Assembly: GCA_002337605.1 (NCBI GenBank)
Contig: DDGL01000014.1
Coordinates: 613,770 to 677,769, forward strand
Direction of reading: 5' to 3'
DNA: 64,000 bases
DNA from: Flavobacteriaceae bacterium UBA1903
GTDB lineage: Bacteria > Bacteroidota > Bacteroidia > Flavobacteriales > Flavobacteriaceae
The position numbers were made by a program, and so were the translations under genes. A model generated the notes under the pieces. It saw only the letters and a list, made by a program, of their open reading frames with translations. It did no database searches and was not told the DNA's origin. Shown piece by piece: positions 34,367 to 42,803 of the stretch. Within the stretch, counting starts at the first letter, position 1; the number at the start of each line of letters is the position of its first letter.

Positions 34367-35387
34367 TCTCAGTGATCTTTTTTAAAACTGCATCTACAGA
34401 AATACTTCGCATAGCCTCTTCATAACCCTCAGGAAATTTATTACCATACACCGACGTTGGAATTAAAGGGTATTTCTCCCGGTTCGCTACCAATTGATGT
34501 TCGTTCGGCTGTTTAAAGGGTGTAAAACCCGCATAGGGATGTGTCACACCCCAGAGTGTCAGCACAGGAATATCATAGAGTGCCGCCAAGTGTCCATTAC
34601 TACTGTCCATTGCCAGCATTAAATCGAGGTTGGAGATAAGGTTAAGTTCGGTTTCTAAACTGAATTTTCCCGCAAGATTCGTCACGTTTTCAAACTGAAT
34701 TTCCCACTCATTCAAAATTTCTTTTTCTTTCTTCCCACCTCCAAAAAGGAAGATCTTATAGAGATCATCTTTATTTAGATTGAAGATAACTTCCTTCATT
34801 AGTTCCAGTGGATACATCTTGCTTTTGTATGCTGCAAATGGAGCGATCCCAATCATTTTCTTAGTGTGGTGGCCAATAAGCTCGTGCAATTGTGAAGTGA
34901 GTTCTTTTTTCTTCGGAAAAATATGCTCCTCCAGATTCAAAGGAAATCCTAATGTTTCAAAAACATCGGCATACCGTTGGTGGGTAGACTTCAGCCGTTT
35001 TAATTCTGAAGGATGCTTTGTGAGTGCTTTTTTTTCTGCACGCCCTTTATCAATAGCCGCGGTTTTAATTCCGTTAAACGAAAGATAGCCCGTGATCACT
35101 TTGGAACGAATCACATTATGCAAATCTGCCACAGCATGTACCCCTAGTTTTTTTGCTTCTTTTGCAAGTGTAAGCAAGCCAAACCCTTTATGTTCGCCAT
35201 ACACGTCTGCCTCCAAAAACTGAAGGTTTTCAATATCAGTAAACAGTGGTTTATAGGATGGTTTTGAGACCATCGTGAGCTTTACATTTGGATAGGTCTG
35301 TGCAAAAACTCTTAGAACAGGAACCGTCATGGCCACATCTCCCAATGCGGAAAGACGAATGACCAGAATGTGGCGAACTTGACTCAT
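34359..35387 (-). CDS. Glycosyltransferase family 9 (heptosyltransferase-like)
   Basis: 342 residues with GT9 hallmarks: an N-terminal RLSALGDVAMTVPVLR segment, IGIAPFAAYKSKMYPLE, and the donor-site region with LAMDSSNGHLAALYDIPVLTLWGVTHP. It transfers a sugar, often ADP-heptose, to LPS core. It lies downstream of DUF4254, a common partner in Bacteroidota. The exact sugar is unknown. Confidence 0.88.
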   Translation of the reverse strand: MSQVRHILVIRLSALGDVAMTVPVLRVFAQTYPNVKLTMVSKPSYKPLFTDIENLQFLEADVYGEHKGFGLLTLAKEAKKLGVHAVADLHNVIRSKVITGYLSFNGIKTAAIDKGRAEKKALTKHPSELKRLKSTHQRYADVFETLGFPLNLEEHIFPKKKELTSQLHELIGHHTKKMIGIAPFAAYKSKMYPLELMKEVIFNLNKDDLYKIFLFGGGKKEKEILNEWEIQFENVTNLAGKFSLETELNLISNLDLMLAMDSSNGHLAALYDIPVLTLWGVTHPYAGFTPFKQPNEHQLVANREKYPLIPTSVYGNKFPEGYEEAMRSISVDAVLKKITEII

Positions 35388-35406
35388 TTAATAGCACTCT
35401 TGGAGA

Positions 35407-35440
35407 AACACACCCCTAACCCCTCTCAAGAGGGAAGAAG
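35407..35440. repeat. Dispersed repeat, CCCCTAA-CCCCTC-AAGAGGG type, copy 2
   Basis: ACACCCCTAACCCCTCTCAA continues with GAGGGAAGAAG in the 67-base gap between DUF4254 and GT9. CCCTCTCAAGAGGG forms a hairpin. It corresponds to the copy at 24377-24411. Confidence 0.75.
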
Positions 35441-35454
35441 TATTTTAAAGATTT

Positions 35455-36063
35455 TTACTTTTTACGCAAAACAGGATTCAGCTCATCGTCGTTGTACATT
35501 TTCATTTGTTTGTAAACCTTCATGTACTTTTTACCTTCCGAAATATCTTTCAACAATTGATCAATCGCTGTGCTTAGGTCTACACGTTGTTCCAATAAGA
35601 CATTTAGCTTTTCCTGACATGCCTTGCGGTGTTCTGGTGTTGCATTTTCGCGCGTTGCCTCTTCATTCATGTGGTAAATTTTCAATGCAAGTATCGAGAG
35701 TCTATCCACCCCCCAGGCTGGGCTTTCAGTATTAATGGTAGCATCTTTATGAGGAGTTACATCATCGTATTTCTTTAAGAAATAACTGTCAATATATTCC
35801 ACCATATCGGTACGATCCTGATTGGAAGCATCAATTTTTCGTTTTAAGGCCAATGCTGCAATGGGCTCTATATTTGGATCGCGGATAATATCTTCGTAAT
35901 GCCATTGTACGGTGTCTATCCAACACTTTCTGTAGAGTAAGTGCTCTAAAAGCTCTGTTTCCTTTTCATAAGGGTTGGTAAACGGTTGGTTTACATCGTC
36001 TGCTTTGTGGTATTTTACAATGGCTTCTAAAAAAATCTTGTTTGCTTTTTCGCTGAAAATCAT
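35455..36063 (-). CDS. DUF4254 protein
   Basis: 202 residues, all helical, soluble, rich in charged residues. The pattern NKIFLEAIVKYH, LLYRKCWIDTVQWHYEDIIRDP and SPAWGVDRLSILALKIYHM is that of DUF4254, a Bacteroidota family of unknown function usually next to GT9 genes. It is 10 bases downstream of the methyltransferase and probably co-transcribed. No catalytic motif is evident. Confidence 0.82.
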   Translation of the reverse strand: MIFSEKANKIFLEAIVKYHKADDVNQPFTNPYEKETELLEHLLYRKCWIDTVQWHYEDIIRDPNIEPIAALALKRKIDASNQDRTDMVEYIDSYFLKKYDDVTPHKDATINTESPAWGVDRLSILALKIYHMNEEATRENATPEHRKACQEKLNVLLEQRVDLSTAIDQLLKDISEGKKYMKVYKQMKMYNDDELNPVLRKK

Positions 36064-36073
36064 GACTGTACTT

Positions 36074-37069
36074 TTAATTTTTATCTAAAATATGCAGAAA
36101 CTCAACAGTTTCTGTGGCTTTATGGTTTCGGTTTTCGGTTTTATCTGCTTTAAAACGCTGGTATTTTTTGGTCGCAAGATTATAATCCCCAAACTGCTTC
36201 ATTGCGTCTTCAACATCTTGCTGGCTCATGAGCCCTTCATTATTATAGCTTAAAAAAATGTAGTTAAAGTTAGCATTTTCCAACAATGCTGTAAACGACT
36301 TTAACACTTCGCCTTTCTTACAATAGTTGCTTTTATAATAGTCCCGCAGCCCTGTTTTTCCCTTTGGCACAAAGGTATCGTATTTTGCAATGGTATTGAG
36401 TAAATGGTAATTGGCCCCATATTGACGGGCATTGTAGGGCGGATCTAAATACAAAATATCGCCTTCAATTTTTTTTATAAGCGTATTCGCATCTTGCTGA
36501 AATACCTCGTGACTGGTTTCAGTTTCAGTAAAAAGAGCGGGCTTAATACTAAGCTCCTTGGCAGCCGATTTCTTTATCTTTTTCAGATAGGCACCATAGA
36601 CAGATGCCGTATTGGCAACTTTATCGGCACTCTCCAGCAAAGAAGCCAGCAAAAAATAATAGGTGTTTTCTGAAATTGCTGAAGAAGTTTTCCAGGCTTC
36701 AATCTGTTGGCGGATGGCATCAATTTTTTGTCCGTTTTCTGACGTAAAATAAATTCTGCCTTCGGTGCCCCCCTCAGCATAGTGTTGAAAGATGAACCCC
36801 TTTTTTCCTTTTAGGTTGTTTAGTTCTTGTACGAGAGATTCCGTTTCTACTTTTTCAGTATTCTTAATATAGTTCCTATTCAGCACATAACTGTAAAACT
36901 CTACATCATTTGCGATAACTTTGCCCACGTGTGGTTTAAATATTCTCCCTACAATGCCGGTACCTGCAAACAAATCGCAAAAAGTTTTATGCGCCAAATC
37001 GCCCGATACCGAAGTAATGGTTTCGAATAAAAAGGTAGAAAGTTTGTTTTTAGAACCTATGTAATTCAT
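36074..37069 (-). CDS. D12-class N6-adenine DNA methyltransferase
   Basis: 331 residues. It shows the family N-terminus MNYIGSKNKL, the SAM-binding DLFAGTG motif (32-38) and the catalytic DPPY (209-212), in the alpha-type order. It overlaps the upstream putative endonuclease by four bases (ATGA), so it is the modification half of a probable type II system. Recognition sequence unknown. Confidence 0.9.
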   Translation of the reverse strand: MNYIGSKNKLSTFLFETITSVSGDLAHKTFCDLFAGTGIVGRIFKPHVGKVIANDVEFYSYVLNRNYIKNTEKVETESLVQELNNLKGKKGFIFQHYAEGGTEGRIYFTSENGQKIDAIRQQIEAWKTSSAISENTYYFLLASLLESADKVANTASVYGAYLKKIKKSAAKELSIKPALFTETETSHEVFQQDANTLIKKIEGDILYLDPPYNARQYGANYHLLNTIAKYDTFVPKGKTGLRDYYKSNYCKKGEVLKSFTALLENANFNYIFLSYNNEGLMSQQDVEDAMKQFGDYNLATKKYQRFKADKTENRNHKATETVEFLHILDKN

Positions 37070-37707
37070 GCTCGTACCCAGATAATATCGCTCAAGGCTG
37101 TCTCGCCAGTTGCAAAAGTAAGGCTTTGCAGTTGGGCTTCCGAAAAGTTGCTTACATATTTTATAATCTCGGTTTGTAACAGTTGTAAATTGGCTTTTAA
37201 TTTCCAGTGTACCCCTTCTGTGCTATACACTACAATAAACAATCTATTCTTTAAATGGTAACGTTGCTGCTTACTTTGGTGTTCGTAAAACCATTGGATT
37301 AATCCTTTTTTGTGTTCCAGCGCATTTTTAAAATCTACTGGATATTTCTTCGGAAAAACAGAAGTTTTATGGTCGAAGGGGATGCCGTTCAAATAAAAGT
37401 CTTTTTCAACATCTTTACTGTTCTTAACTGTAATGACGCTTTCCAATTCAGAAAAAATTTGCTCCACTCCTACCGAGCTCCAAAAGTTAAACCATCTGTT
37501 GGCGGTATAATCAAACACTTTTCCTTTGTCTAATTTTTCAACAATAGTCACTTGTTTCATTCGCTCTACCAGAGTTTCCCAACGTAAGGTTTCGTAAACA
37601 AAAGCGGTGTATTTATCCCAAATATCATTCTGTTTTTGTTGCCATTGGTAGCGGTATGGCAATCGCTTCTCCAGTTCTGCTTGTATTTCTTGTAGTGAGT
37701 AATTCAT
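37066..37707 (-). CDS. Putative type II restriction endonuclease partner of the methyltransferase
   Basis: 213 residues from MNYSLQEIQ; its start overlaps the DUF6427 stop (TAATG), and its TGA overlaps the methyltransferase ATG. A PD-(D/E)xK-like arrangement is visible: Asp103, then FDHKT with Asp112 and Lys114. It is not otherwise recognisable. The assignment rests on coupling to a methyltransferase and this motif; a regulator or unrelated helper is the alternative. Confidence 0.62.
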   Translation of the reverse strand: MNYSLQEIQAELEKRLPYRYQWQQKQNDIWDKYTAFVYETLRWETLVERMKQVTIVEKLDKGKVFDYTANRWFNFWSSVGVEQIFSELESVITVKNSKDVEKDFYLNGIPFDHKTSVFPKKYPVDFKNALEHKKGLIQWFYEHQSKQQRYHLKNRLFIVVYSTEGVHWKLKANLQLLQTEIIKYVSNFSEAQLQSLTFATGETALSDIIWVRA

Positions 37708-38630
37708 TATAAAAACAGCACCCCCAGTGGCAGAAGTAAAAAGAGCCATAAGAGTATTTCTTTGAACCAGACATCACTTAAACGCTCCAGATAATTAGTT
37801 ATAACAATAGCTAAGGGTGCGAAAAGAAATAGTGTTTCGGCACCCGTCTTTGTAGCACTTAAAAATAATATCGCTACCGAAACCAGGGTTGTAATTGTTA
37901 ACAATCTATAATTTCTCTGGATTTTTCTGGGCATAGACGAAAATCTCATAATACGAAGTACGAGCGTCCACACCAGAAATGTAGCAATTAAAGCCGAGGG
38001 CACTAACACACTCGCCTGGTTATACACACTGAAATCTAGGCTGAAAACCGGCACCCAATCCAGAAGCCAGGATACATCATCAAAAACCAGTAAGCAGAAG
38101 GTTGCTGTAAGTATCAAAACTGTAAAGATTCCAACCAGCGGAATAAAGAGCAGTCTAAAACCAGCTGAAGCTACCCTGATAACAGCCCAATAAAGGGGAA
38201 GTAAGAACAAAACACTCCAGAAGTGAAACAATGCTGCAATGGTGATATACAGGGACGCATCGAAAATCTTTTTTTCAATATTTTTTTCTGAAGTAAGGCT
38301 TACCATTCTGCGCAGAGCCAACATCAGAAAGACATTAGAAAAAATAATGTATGCTTCTGTAAAAATAACAGGAAGCATTACTATAAACCCACTAAAAATA
38401 TAAATCCCAAACGTATTAGTACCCGTGAGTGCATTTTTTCGAATTACAAAATCCAACAATAAAATTGAAAAGAATAACACTACCCAAAGCCCTGCTTTTA
38501 CAAGGACCTCCTGCAAATGTATCACCTCTGAAGGCAACAAGAAAAGCGAGGCAAAAAGACCTATGAGGAGGTACGCTCCACAAATAATAAAATTGATAGG
38601 GTTAGATTTCCCAAAAAAGTTTGTGAGCAT
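37707..38630 (-). CDS. DUF6427-like integral membrane protein
   Basis: 307 residues with about eight to ten membrane helices and no soluble domain (MLTNFFGKSNPINFIICGAYLLIG at the start, in parts). It resembles the flavobacterial DUF6427 family, found divergent from DUF6341 and near purD. Function unknown. It ends with a TAATG junction onto the endonuclease gene. Confidence 0.8.
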   Translation of the reverse strand: MLTNFFGKSNPINFIICGAYLLIGLFASLFLLPSEVIHLQEVLVKAGLWVVLFFSILLLDFVIRKNALTGTNTFGIYIFSGFIVMLPVIFTEAYIIFSNVFLMLALRRMVSLTSEKNIEKKIFDASLYITIAALFHFWSVLFLLPLYWAVIRVASAGFRLLFIPLVGIFTVLILTATFCLLVFDDVSWLLDWVPVFSLDFSVYNQASVLVPSALIATFLVWTLVLRIMRFSSMPRKIQRNYRLLTITTLVSVAILFLSATKTGAETLFLFAPLAIVITNYLERLSDVWFKEILLWLFLLLPLGVLFL

Positions 38631-38651
38631 GGCCGCTATTTTCTACTTTTG
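38620..38651 (+). promoter_or_regulatory. Strong candidate promoter for the DUF6341 gene
   Basis: TTTG (38620-38623), a 20-base spacer, then TACTTTTG (38644-38651): both elements are exact matches to the Bacteroidota sigma consensus. The best match in the window, 18 bases before the ATG. It overlaps the start of the divergent DUF6427 gene. Confidence 0.7.
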
Positions 38652-38669
38652 CAAGATAAATATACAATT

Positions 38670-38915
38670 ATGACTTTTAAAGAAGTTTTTGAAGGAATAC
38701 AATCGGTTACAGAAGATATACTTTTTGCTCCTTACGATTTATTACGATTTACAGACAGCTGGTTCTTAAGCAACATAGTGAGCTGGATCTTAATGCTTAT
38801 TGGGTTTGTCGCATTTATATACTGGATGGGCGAATTGAAAAAGTATAACGACAACAACGAAGAAGACCGAAGCCAGACCTCTCACGGGTACTTGGGCGAT
38901 GCTCCTGCTGAATAA
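38670..38915 (+). CDS. DUF6341-like small membrane protein
   Basis: 81 residues from the ATG at 38670, with one or two membrane segments (about 36-54, IVSWILMLIGFVAFIYWM) and an acidic tail ending GYLGDAPAE. It matches the small DUF6341 family that accompanies DUF6427 in Flavobacteriia. An in-frame upstream ATG-less extension lies inside the promoter and is rejected. Confidence 0.8.
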   Translation: MTFKEVFEGIQSVTEDILFAPYDLLRFTDSWFLSNIVSWILMLIGFVAFIYWMGELKKYNDNNEEDRSQTSHGYLGDAPAE

Positions 38916-38925
38916 ACACACCTCT

Positions 38926-38950
38926 TACTCTGGCTACGCTCAGCATGTGG
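38926..38950. repeat. Degenerate copy of the CGACT-CGCTCAG repeat overlapping the purD stop
   Basis: CTCTGGCTACGCTCAGCATGTGG resembles the GCTTCGACT-CGCTCAGCAT repeat at 27436. The purD stop (38940-38942) and last codons lie within it. Confidence 0.5.
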
Positions 38951-40235
38951 TCTTTTGAAAGAGGAATTCTAGGTCGAAACCTATATCTTTTCTAAAATAC
39001 ATCTTATCGAAATTTAGTTTTTCTATGTTTTGGTAAGATTTTTTTAATGCCTTTTTGTAGTCTTCATCCAGTGATGTAACGGCTATTACGCGGCCTCCGT
39101 TGGTTACTAACTTGTTTTCTTTTACTGAGGTGCCTGCATGAAAAACAATAGAGTCTTCAATTGTGTCTGTTCCTGTAATTTCTTTCCCTTTTTCATAAGC
39201 TTCCGGGTAGCCGCCGGATACAACCATCACAGTAGTTGCTGCCCGTTCGTCAATCTCCACGGAAATAGCATCTAGCTTTTGCTGAAATGTTGCCTTTAAC
39301 AAACTCACTAAATCTGTTTTAATTCTTGGGAGCACCACTTCGGTTTCCGGATCGCCCATACGCACATTATATTCAATCACAAAAGGCTCGTCACCCACTT
39401 TTATTAAACCGATAAACACAAAACCCTTGTAGTCTATTTTTTCTTCTTTGAGTCCGTTAACGGTTGGTTTTACAATACGTTCTTCAATTTTTTTCATTAA
39501 CGTCTCGTCTGCAAAAGGGACAGGAGAAATAGCGCCCATGCCGCCGGTATTTAAGCCCTTGTCACCTTCTCCAATACGCTTATAATCTTTTGCGGTTGGG
39601 AGAATTTTGTAATGTTGACCGTCAGTTAATACAAAAACACTTAATTCAATCCCGTCAAGAAATTCTTCTATTACCACCGTCGCACTGGCATCGCCAAACT
39701 TCCCACTTAGCATTTCTTCCAATTCTGCTTTGGCTTCTTCCAAATCCTGAATAATCAATACTCCTTTTCCTGCTGCTAATCCGTCTGCTTTAAGTACATA
39801 CGGAGCCTGTAGTGTTTCTAAAAATTCTTTTCCAGCTGCAACACTTTCTGAAGTAAAACTTGCATAGGCTGCCGTTGGAATGTTGTGCTGTAGCATAAAT
39901 TCCTTAGCACGTTCTTTACTGCCTTCTAACAAAGCCCCTCTTTTTGAAGGACCAATTAACATCACATCCTGCAGTGCTTCTTCTTCCGCAAAATAATCAG
40001 CTATTCCGTGTACTAATGGATCTTCTGGACCTACAACCACCATCCCGATCTGATGTGCGATGACTGTAGCTTGTATGGCCTCAAAATCGTTTACAGCTAC
40101 AGGCAGGTTTGTTGCAATTGCTGCTGTACCTGCATTTCCGGGAGCAACAAAAAGCTTGCTACAGTGTTCGCTTTGTGCAATTTGATGTGCAAAAGTATGT
40201 TCACGGCCTCCAGAGCCTAAAATAAGGATGTTCAT
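38940..40235 (-). CDS. purD: Phosphoribosylamine--glycine ligase
   Basis: 431 residues; joins phosphoribosylamine and glycine in purine synthesis using an ATP-grasp domain. Motifs: LILGSGGREH at the N-terminus, KADGLAAGKGV and NTGGMGAISP in the ATP-grasp, and NVRMGDPETEVVLPR. The C-terminal residues KTTC and the stop come from a dispersed repeat. It is a single gene with its own promoter. Confidence 0.97.
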   Translation of the reverse strand: MNILILGSGGREHTFAHQIAQSEHCSKLFVAPGNAGTAAIATNLPVAVNDFEAIQATVIAHQIGMVVVGPEDPLVHGIADYFAEEEALQDVMLIGPSKRGALLEGSKERAKEFMLQHNIPTAAYASFTSESVAAGKEFLETLQAPYVLKADGLAAGKGVLIIQDLEEAKAELEEMLSGKFGDASATVVIEEFLDGIELSVFVLTDGQHYKILPTAKDYKRIGEGDKGLNTGGMGAISPVPFADETLMKKIEERIVKPTVNGLKEEKIDYKGFVFIGLIKVGDEPFVIEYNVRMGDPETEVVLPRIKTDLVSLLKATFQQKLDAISVEIDERAATTVMVVSGGYPEAYEKGKEITGTDTIEDSIVFHAGTSVKENKLVTNGGRVIAVTSLDEDYKKALKKSYQNIEKLNFDKMYFRKDIGFDLEFLFQKTTC

Positions 40236-40261
40236 AGTACTGGGTATTGGTTTTTGAACTG

Positions 40262-40269
40262 CAAAAGTA
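40262..40269 (-). promoter_or_regulatory. Candidate -7 element for purD
   Basis: The minus strand reads TACTTTTG, an exact match, 26 bases before the purD ATG. It is placed back to back with a plus-strand element at 40293. No PurR-like palindrome is visible. Confidence 0.5.
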
Positions 40270-40292
40270 GGTATTTCAAGATACAGTTTCGC

Positions 40293-40300
40293 TACATTTG
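40293..40300 (+). promoter_or_regulatory. Candidate -7 element for the CapK-like gene
   Basis: TACATTTG matches TAnnTTTG, 28 bases before the proposed TTG start at 40329. Confidence 0.4.
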
Positions 40301-40328
40301 TAAGACAAAACAGCTGATTTTTTAAAGT

Positions 40329-41636
40329 TTGAAACTATTCGATTTTACGTTGCGAATGAAAGGGTTTCCTATTAGGGAAGCACAGGAGCGTTTGCAAGAG
40401 ATCAAGCAAATTCCAGCGGAAGGATACCAGGATTATGTGGAAACCACCAGATCTGAAATTCTTCAGTACCACCTTCAGCAAAACTCTTTTTACACAAATT
40501 TTATTGGAACTACCAAGGTTTCAAGTTGGGAAGACATTCCTATCCTTCGTAAAAAAAACCTGCAAGTTCCTTTACAGGAGCGTCTCTCTAAAGGGTTCAG
40601 CTTACAAAAAGTATACACAGGGAAAACCTCGGGAAGTAGCGGCACACCGCTGCAATATGCCAAAGATCATTTTTGTCACGCACTTACCTGGGCAGGTATC
40701 ATGGATAGGTTTGGCTGGTACGGGATTGATTTTAACACCTCATTTCAGGCACGGTTTTATGGTATTCCACTGGAGTTTAAAGGGTATCAGAAAGAACGAA
40801 TGAAAGATCGTTTTAGTAACCGGTATCGCTTTCCTATTTTCGATCTTTCAGAAAAAAAACTGGCTTCGTTTCTTGAGGTCTTCCGAAGAAAAAAGTTTGA
40901 CTATATTAACGGGCATACGAGTTCTATTGTATTGTTTTCAAAATTTCTTCAGAAAAAAAACATGTGCTTGACTGAAGTGTGTCCAACGTTAAAAACCTGC
41001 ATCGTCACCAGCGAAATGTTATTTCCAGACGATAAAAACTTCCTAGAACATCAGTTAGGCGTTCCTGTGGTAAACGAATACGGCGCCAGTGAACTTGATT
41101 TACTTGCCTTCACAAACCCAAAAAATGAATTTCAAGTAAACAGTGAATCTGTTTTTATTGAGATTGTAGACGAGCACGGAAAACCTGTCCCCAACGGAAC
41201 ACCGGGAACTATTTTAGTCACGATGCTCTACAACAAAGCACATCCTTTTATTCGCTACGAAGTTGGTGATTTGGGACTTCTGGATGAAAAATCTACACCA
41301 AAAAAACCTATTTTAAAGCAATTATTGGGTCGGGCTAACGAAACCGCAACCCTTGCCAACGGGACTACTGTACCAGGACACACATTTTACTACGTTGCCA
41401 AAAGTGCGATGGGCGAGACCAGTGTGGTGAAAGAATTTGTCATGGAACAAAACACTTTGGAAACTTTTACGCTCACCTATGTTGCCGACAGAGACCTCAA
41501 CACAACAGAGGTGAGCGCCCTAAAAGAATCCCTGCAAAAATATTTAGGGGTTGCCGTACACTTGCACTGCAACAAAGTGGAGCTGTTGGATAGGAGCCAT
41601 CGAGGCAAGTTGAAACAATTTATATCGCATCTATAA
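40329..41636 (+). CDS. PaaK/CapK-like adenylate-forming protein of the polysaccharide locus (TTG start)
   Basis: 435 residues. The AMP-binding motif TSGSSGTP (100-107) and ANETATLANGT near the C-terminal domain place it in the phenylacetate-CoA ligase-like family; the capsule-linked branch (CapK) is found in polysaccharide clusters. TTG is chosen as start because LFDFTLRMKGFPI aligns with how homologues begin; ATG at 40356 is the alternative. It probably activates an acid for transfer to a sugar, not phenylacetate. It is joined directly to the next gene (no gap). Confidence 0.8.
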   Translation: MKLFDFTLRMKGFPIREAQERLQEIKQIPAEGYQDYVETTRSEILQYHLQQNSFYTNFIGTTKVSSWEDIPILRKKNLQVPLQERLSKGFSLQKVYTGKTSGSSGTPLQYAKDHFCHALTWAGIMDRFGWYGIDFNTSFQARFYGIPLEFKGYQKERMKDRFSNRYRFPIFDLSEKKLASFLEVFRRKKFDYINGHTSSIVLFSKFLQKKNMCLTEVCPTLKTCIVTSEMLFPDDKNFLEHQLGVPVVNEYGASELDLLAFTNPKNEFQVNSESVFIEIVDEHGKPVPNGTPGTILVTMLYNKAHPFIRYEVGDLGLLDEKSTPKKPILKQLLGRANETATLANGTTVPGHTFYYVAKSAMGETSVVKEFVMEQNTLETFTLTYVADRDLNTTEVSALKESLQKYLGVAVHLHCNKVELLDRSHRGKLKQFISHL

Positions 41637-42803
41637 ATGAAGCCAAAGTCTATTTTATTGGTAAGTAATTATTATCCGCCAGAGCAGGGAGCGGCTCCCA
41701 ATAGAATTCAGGTATTGGCTAAAGCACTGTATGCTCAGGGGTACAAAGTTCAAGTAGTTTGCCCATTGCCTAATTATCCAACTGGGAAGGTGTTTTCAGC
41801 CTTTAGTGGGAGGTTTTATTCCAAACGCATAGAAGAAGGGATTAGCGTACATAGATTGTGGTTGTGGCCCAGTAAGTCTACCAATAAATTTATACGCTTA
41901 TTCAGCATGCTTTCTTTTGCAAAAAGTCTTGCTTTCTTTTTTATACTGAAACGCATTCCGAAACTCGTTTTCGTACAATACTCGCCTGTTTTTGTAGGCT
42001 TTACAGCCGTTTTCTGGAGTTGGTTGTTTGGAAAGAAAACTATAGTGAATGTTTCAGATCTCTGGCCCCTGGCCGGACTGGAGATGGGGTTGCTGAAAAA
42101 GGGGGTTTATTATTCGCTTCTTGAAAAAATGGAAGGATTTTGCTACCAGAAAGCCGATCTAACCTTAGGGCAATCTGAAGAAATTCTGAATCATATACAA
42201 GCTAAAAATAGCAAGGCAGAACTCTTTTTATACCGAAATTTTCCAAACTTCAGCCCTTCTGAAATCATACCCAAAACCCCTCAGCTACCTATTAAAATAG
42301 TGTATGCAGGCTTGTTGGGAATGGCGCAGGGACTTTCTGAAATTTTTTCAAAAATTACGGTGCCAGAGCACATCGAATTTCATGTGTACGGAGACGGCCC
42401 AGATGCTGAAACGATTTCAAAACCCAAAAATTTAAAGGTTATTTATCACGGATCCATTTCCAGAAATGAATTGCATAAAGAGTTATTGCAGTACGATATT
42501 GCTTTTATCCCATTGGTAAACCGAATTTATGGTTCGGTCCCTTCAAAAATATTTGAGTATGCACGTTTAGGATTACCCCTGTTATATATGGCTGGGGGTG
42601 AAGGTGGTGACCTTATTAAAAAGCATCAGCTAGGCTGGGTAGTTTCTGTTCAGGATTTTGAGGCGCTACAAGAATTTTTAAACACTATAGACGTCTCTGA
42701 AGTGCAAAAATTTCCGAAGGTACTACAACAGCAAAAAGCCATACAGACATTTGATTTCAGCGTACAGTTTGAGGAATTGAAAAAGAAATTAAAAGCTCTC
42801 TAA
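41637..42803 (+). CDS. Glycosyltransferase family 4 (WbuB-like)
   Basis: 388 residues, GT-B fold. The N-terminal SNYYPPEQGAAPNRI loop and PNYPTGKVF are typical of WbuB-type enzymes; the C-terminal donor domain has IVYAGLLGMAQGL, YGDGPD and SKIFEYARLGLPLLY. It starts at the base after the previous stop, so the two genes form an operon. Its last four bases overlap the convergent glycosylphosphotransferase gene. Sugar specificity unknown. Confidence 0.9.
   Translation: MKPKSILLVSNYYPPEQGAAPNRIQVLAKALYAQGYKVQVVCPLPNYPTGKVFSAFSGRFYSKRIEEGISVHRLWLWPSKSTNKFIRLFSMLSFAKSLAFFFILKRIPKLVFVQYSPVFVGFTAVFWSWLFGKKTIVNVSDLWPLAGLEMGLLKKGVYYSLLEKMEGFCYQKADLTLGQSEEILNHIQAKNSKAELFLYRNFPNFSPSEIIPKTPQLPIKIVYAGLLGMAQGLSEIFSKITVPEHIEFHVYGDGPDAETISKPKNLKVIYHGSISRNELHKELLQYDIAFIPLVNRIYGSVPSKIFEYARLGLPLLYMAGGEGGDLIKKHQLGWVVSVQDFEALQEFLNTIDVSEVQKFPKVLQQQKAIQTFDFSVQFEELKKKLKAL

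Noticed and set aside
35370..35735. Open frame with HTPNPSQEGR near its start.
   Set aside because: This peptide is the tell-tale translation of the C-rich dispersed repeat; the rest is antisense to DUF4254.
37952..37966. TACGAAGTACGAGCG inside DUF6427 also occurs in the heptad array at 5379.
   Set aside because: It is coding sequence in frame with a membrane helix; one 15-base match is not enough for a repeat claim.
40329..41636. Phenylacetate catabolism suggested by the PaaK-like gene here and the PaaE-like gene at 32718.
   Set aside because: No other paa genes are present, the two are 7 kb apart, and this gene is coupled to a capsule glycosyltransferase.
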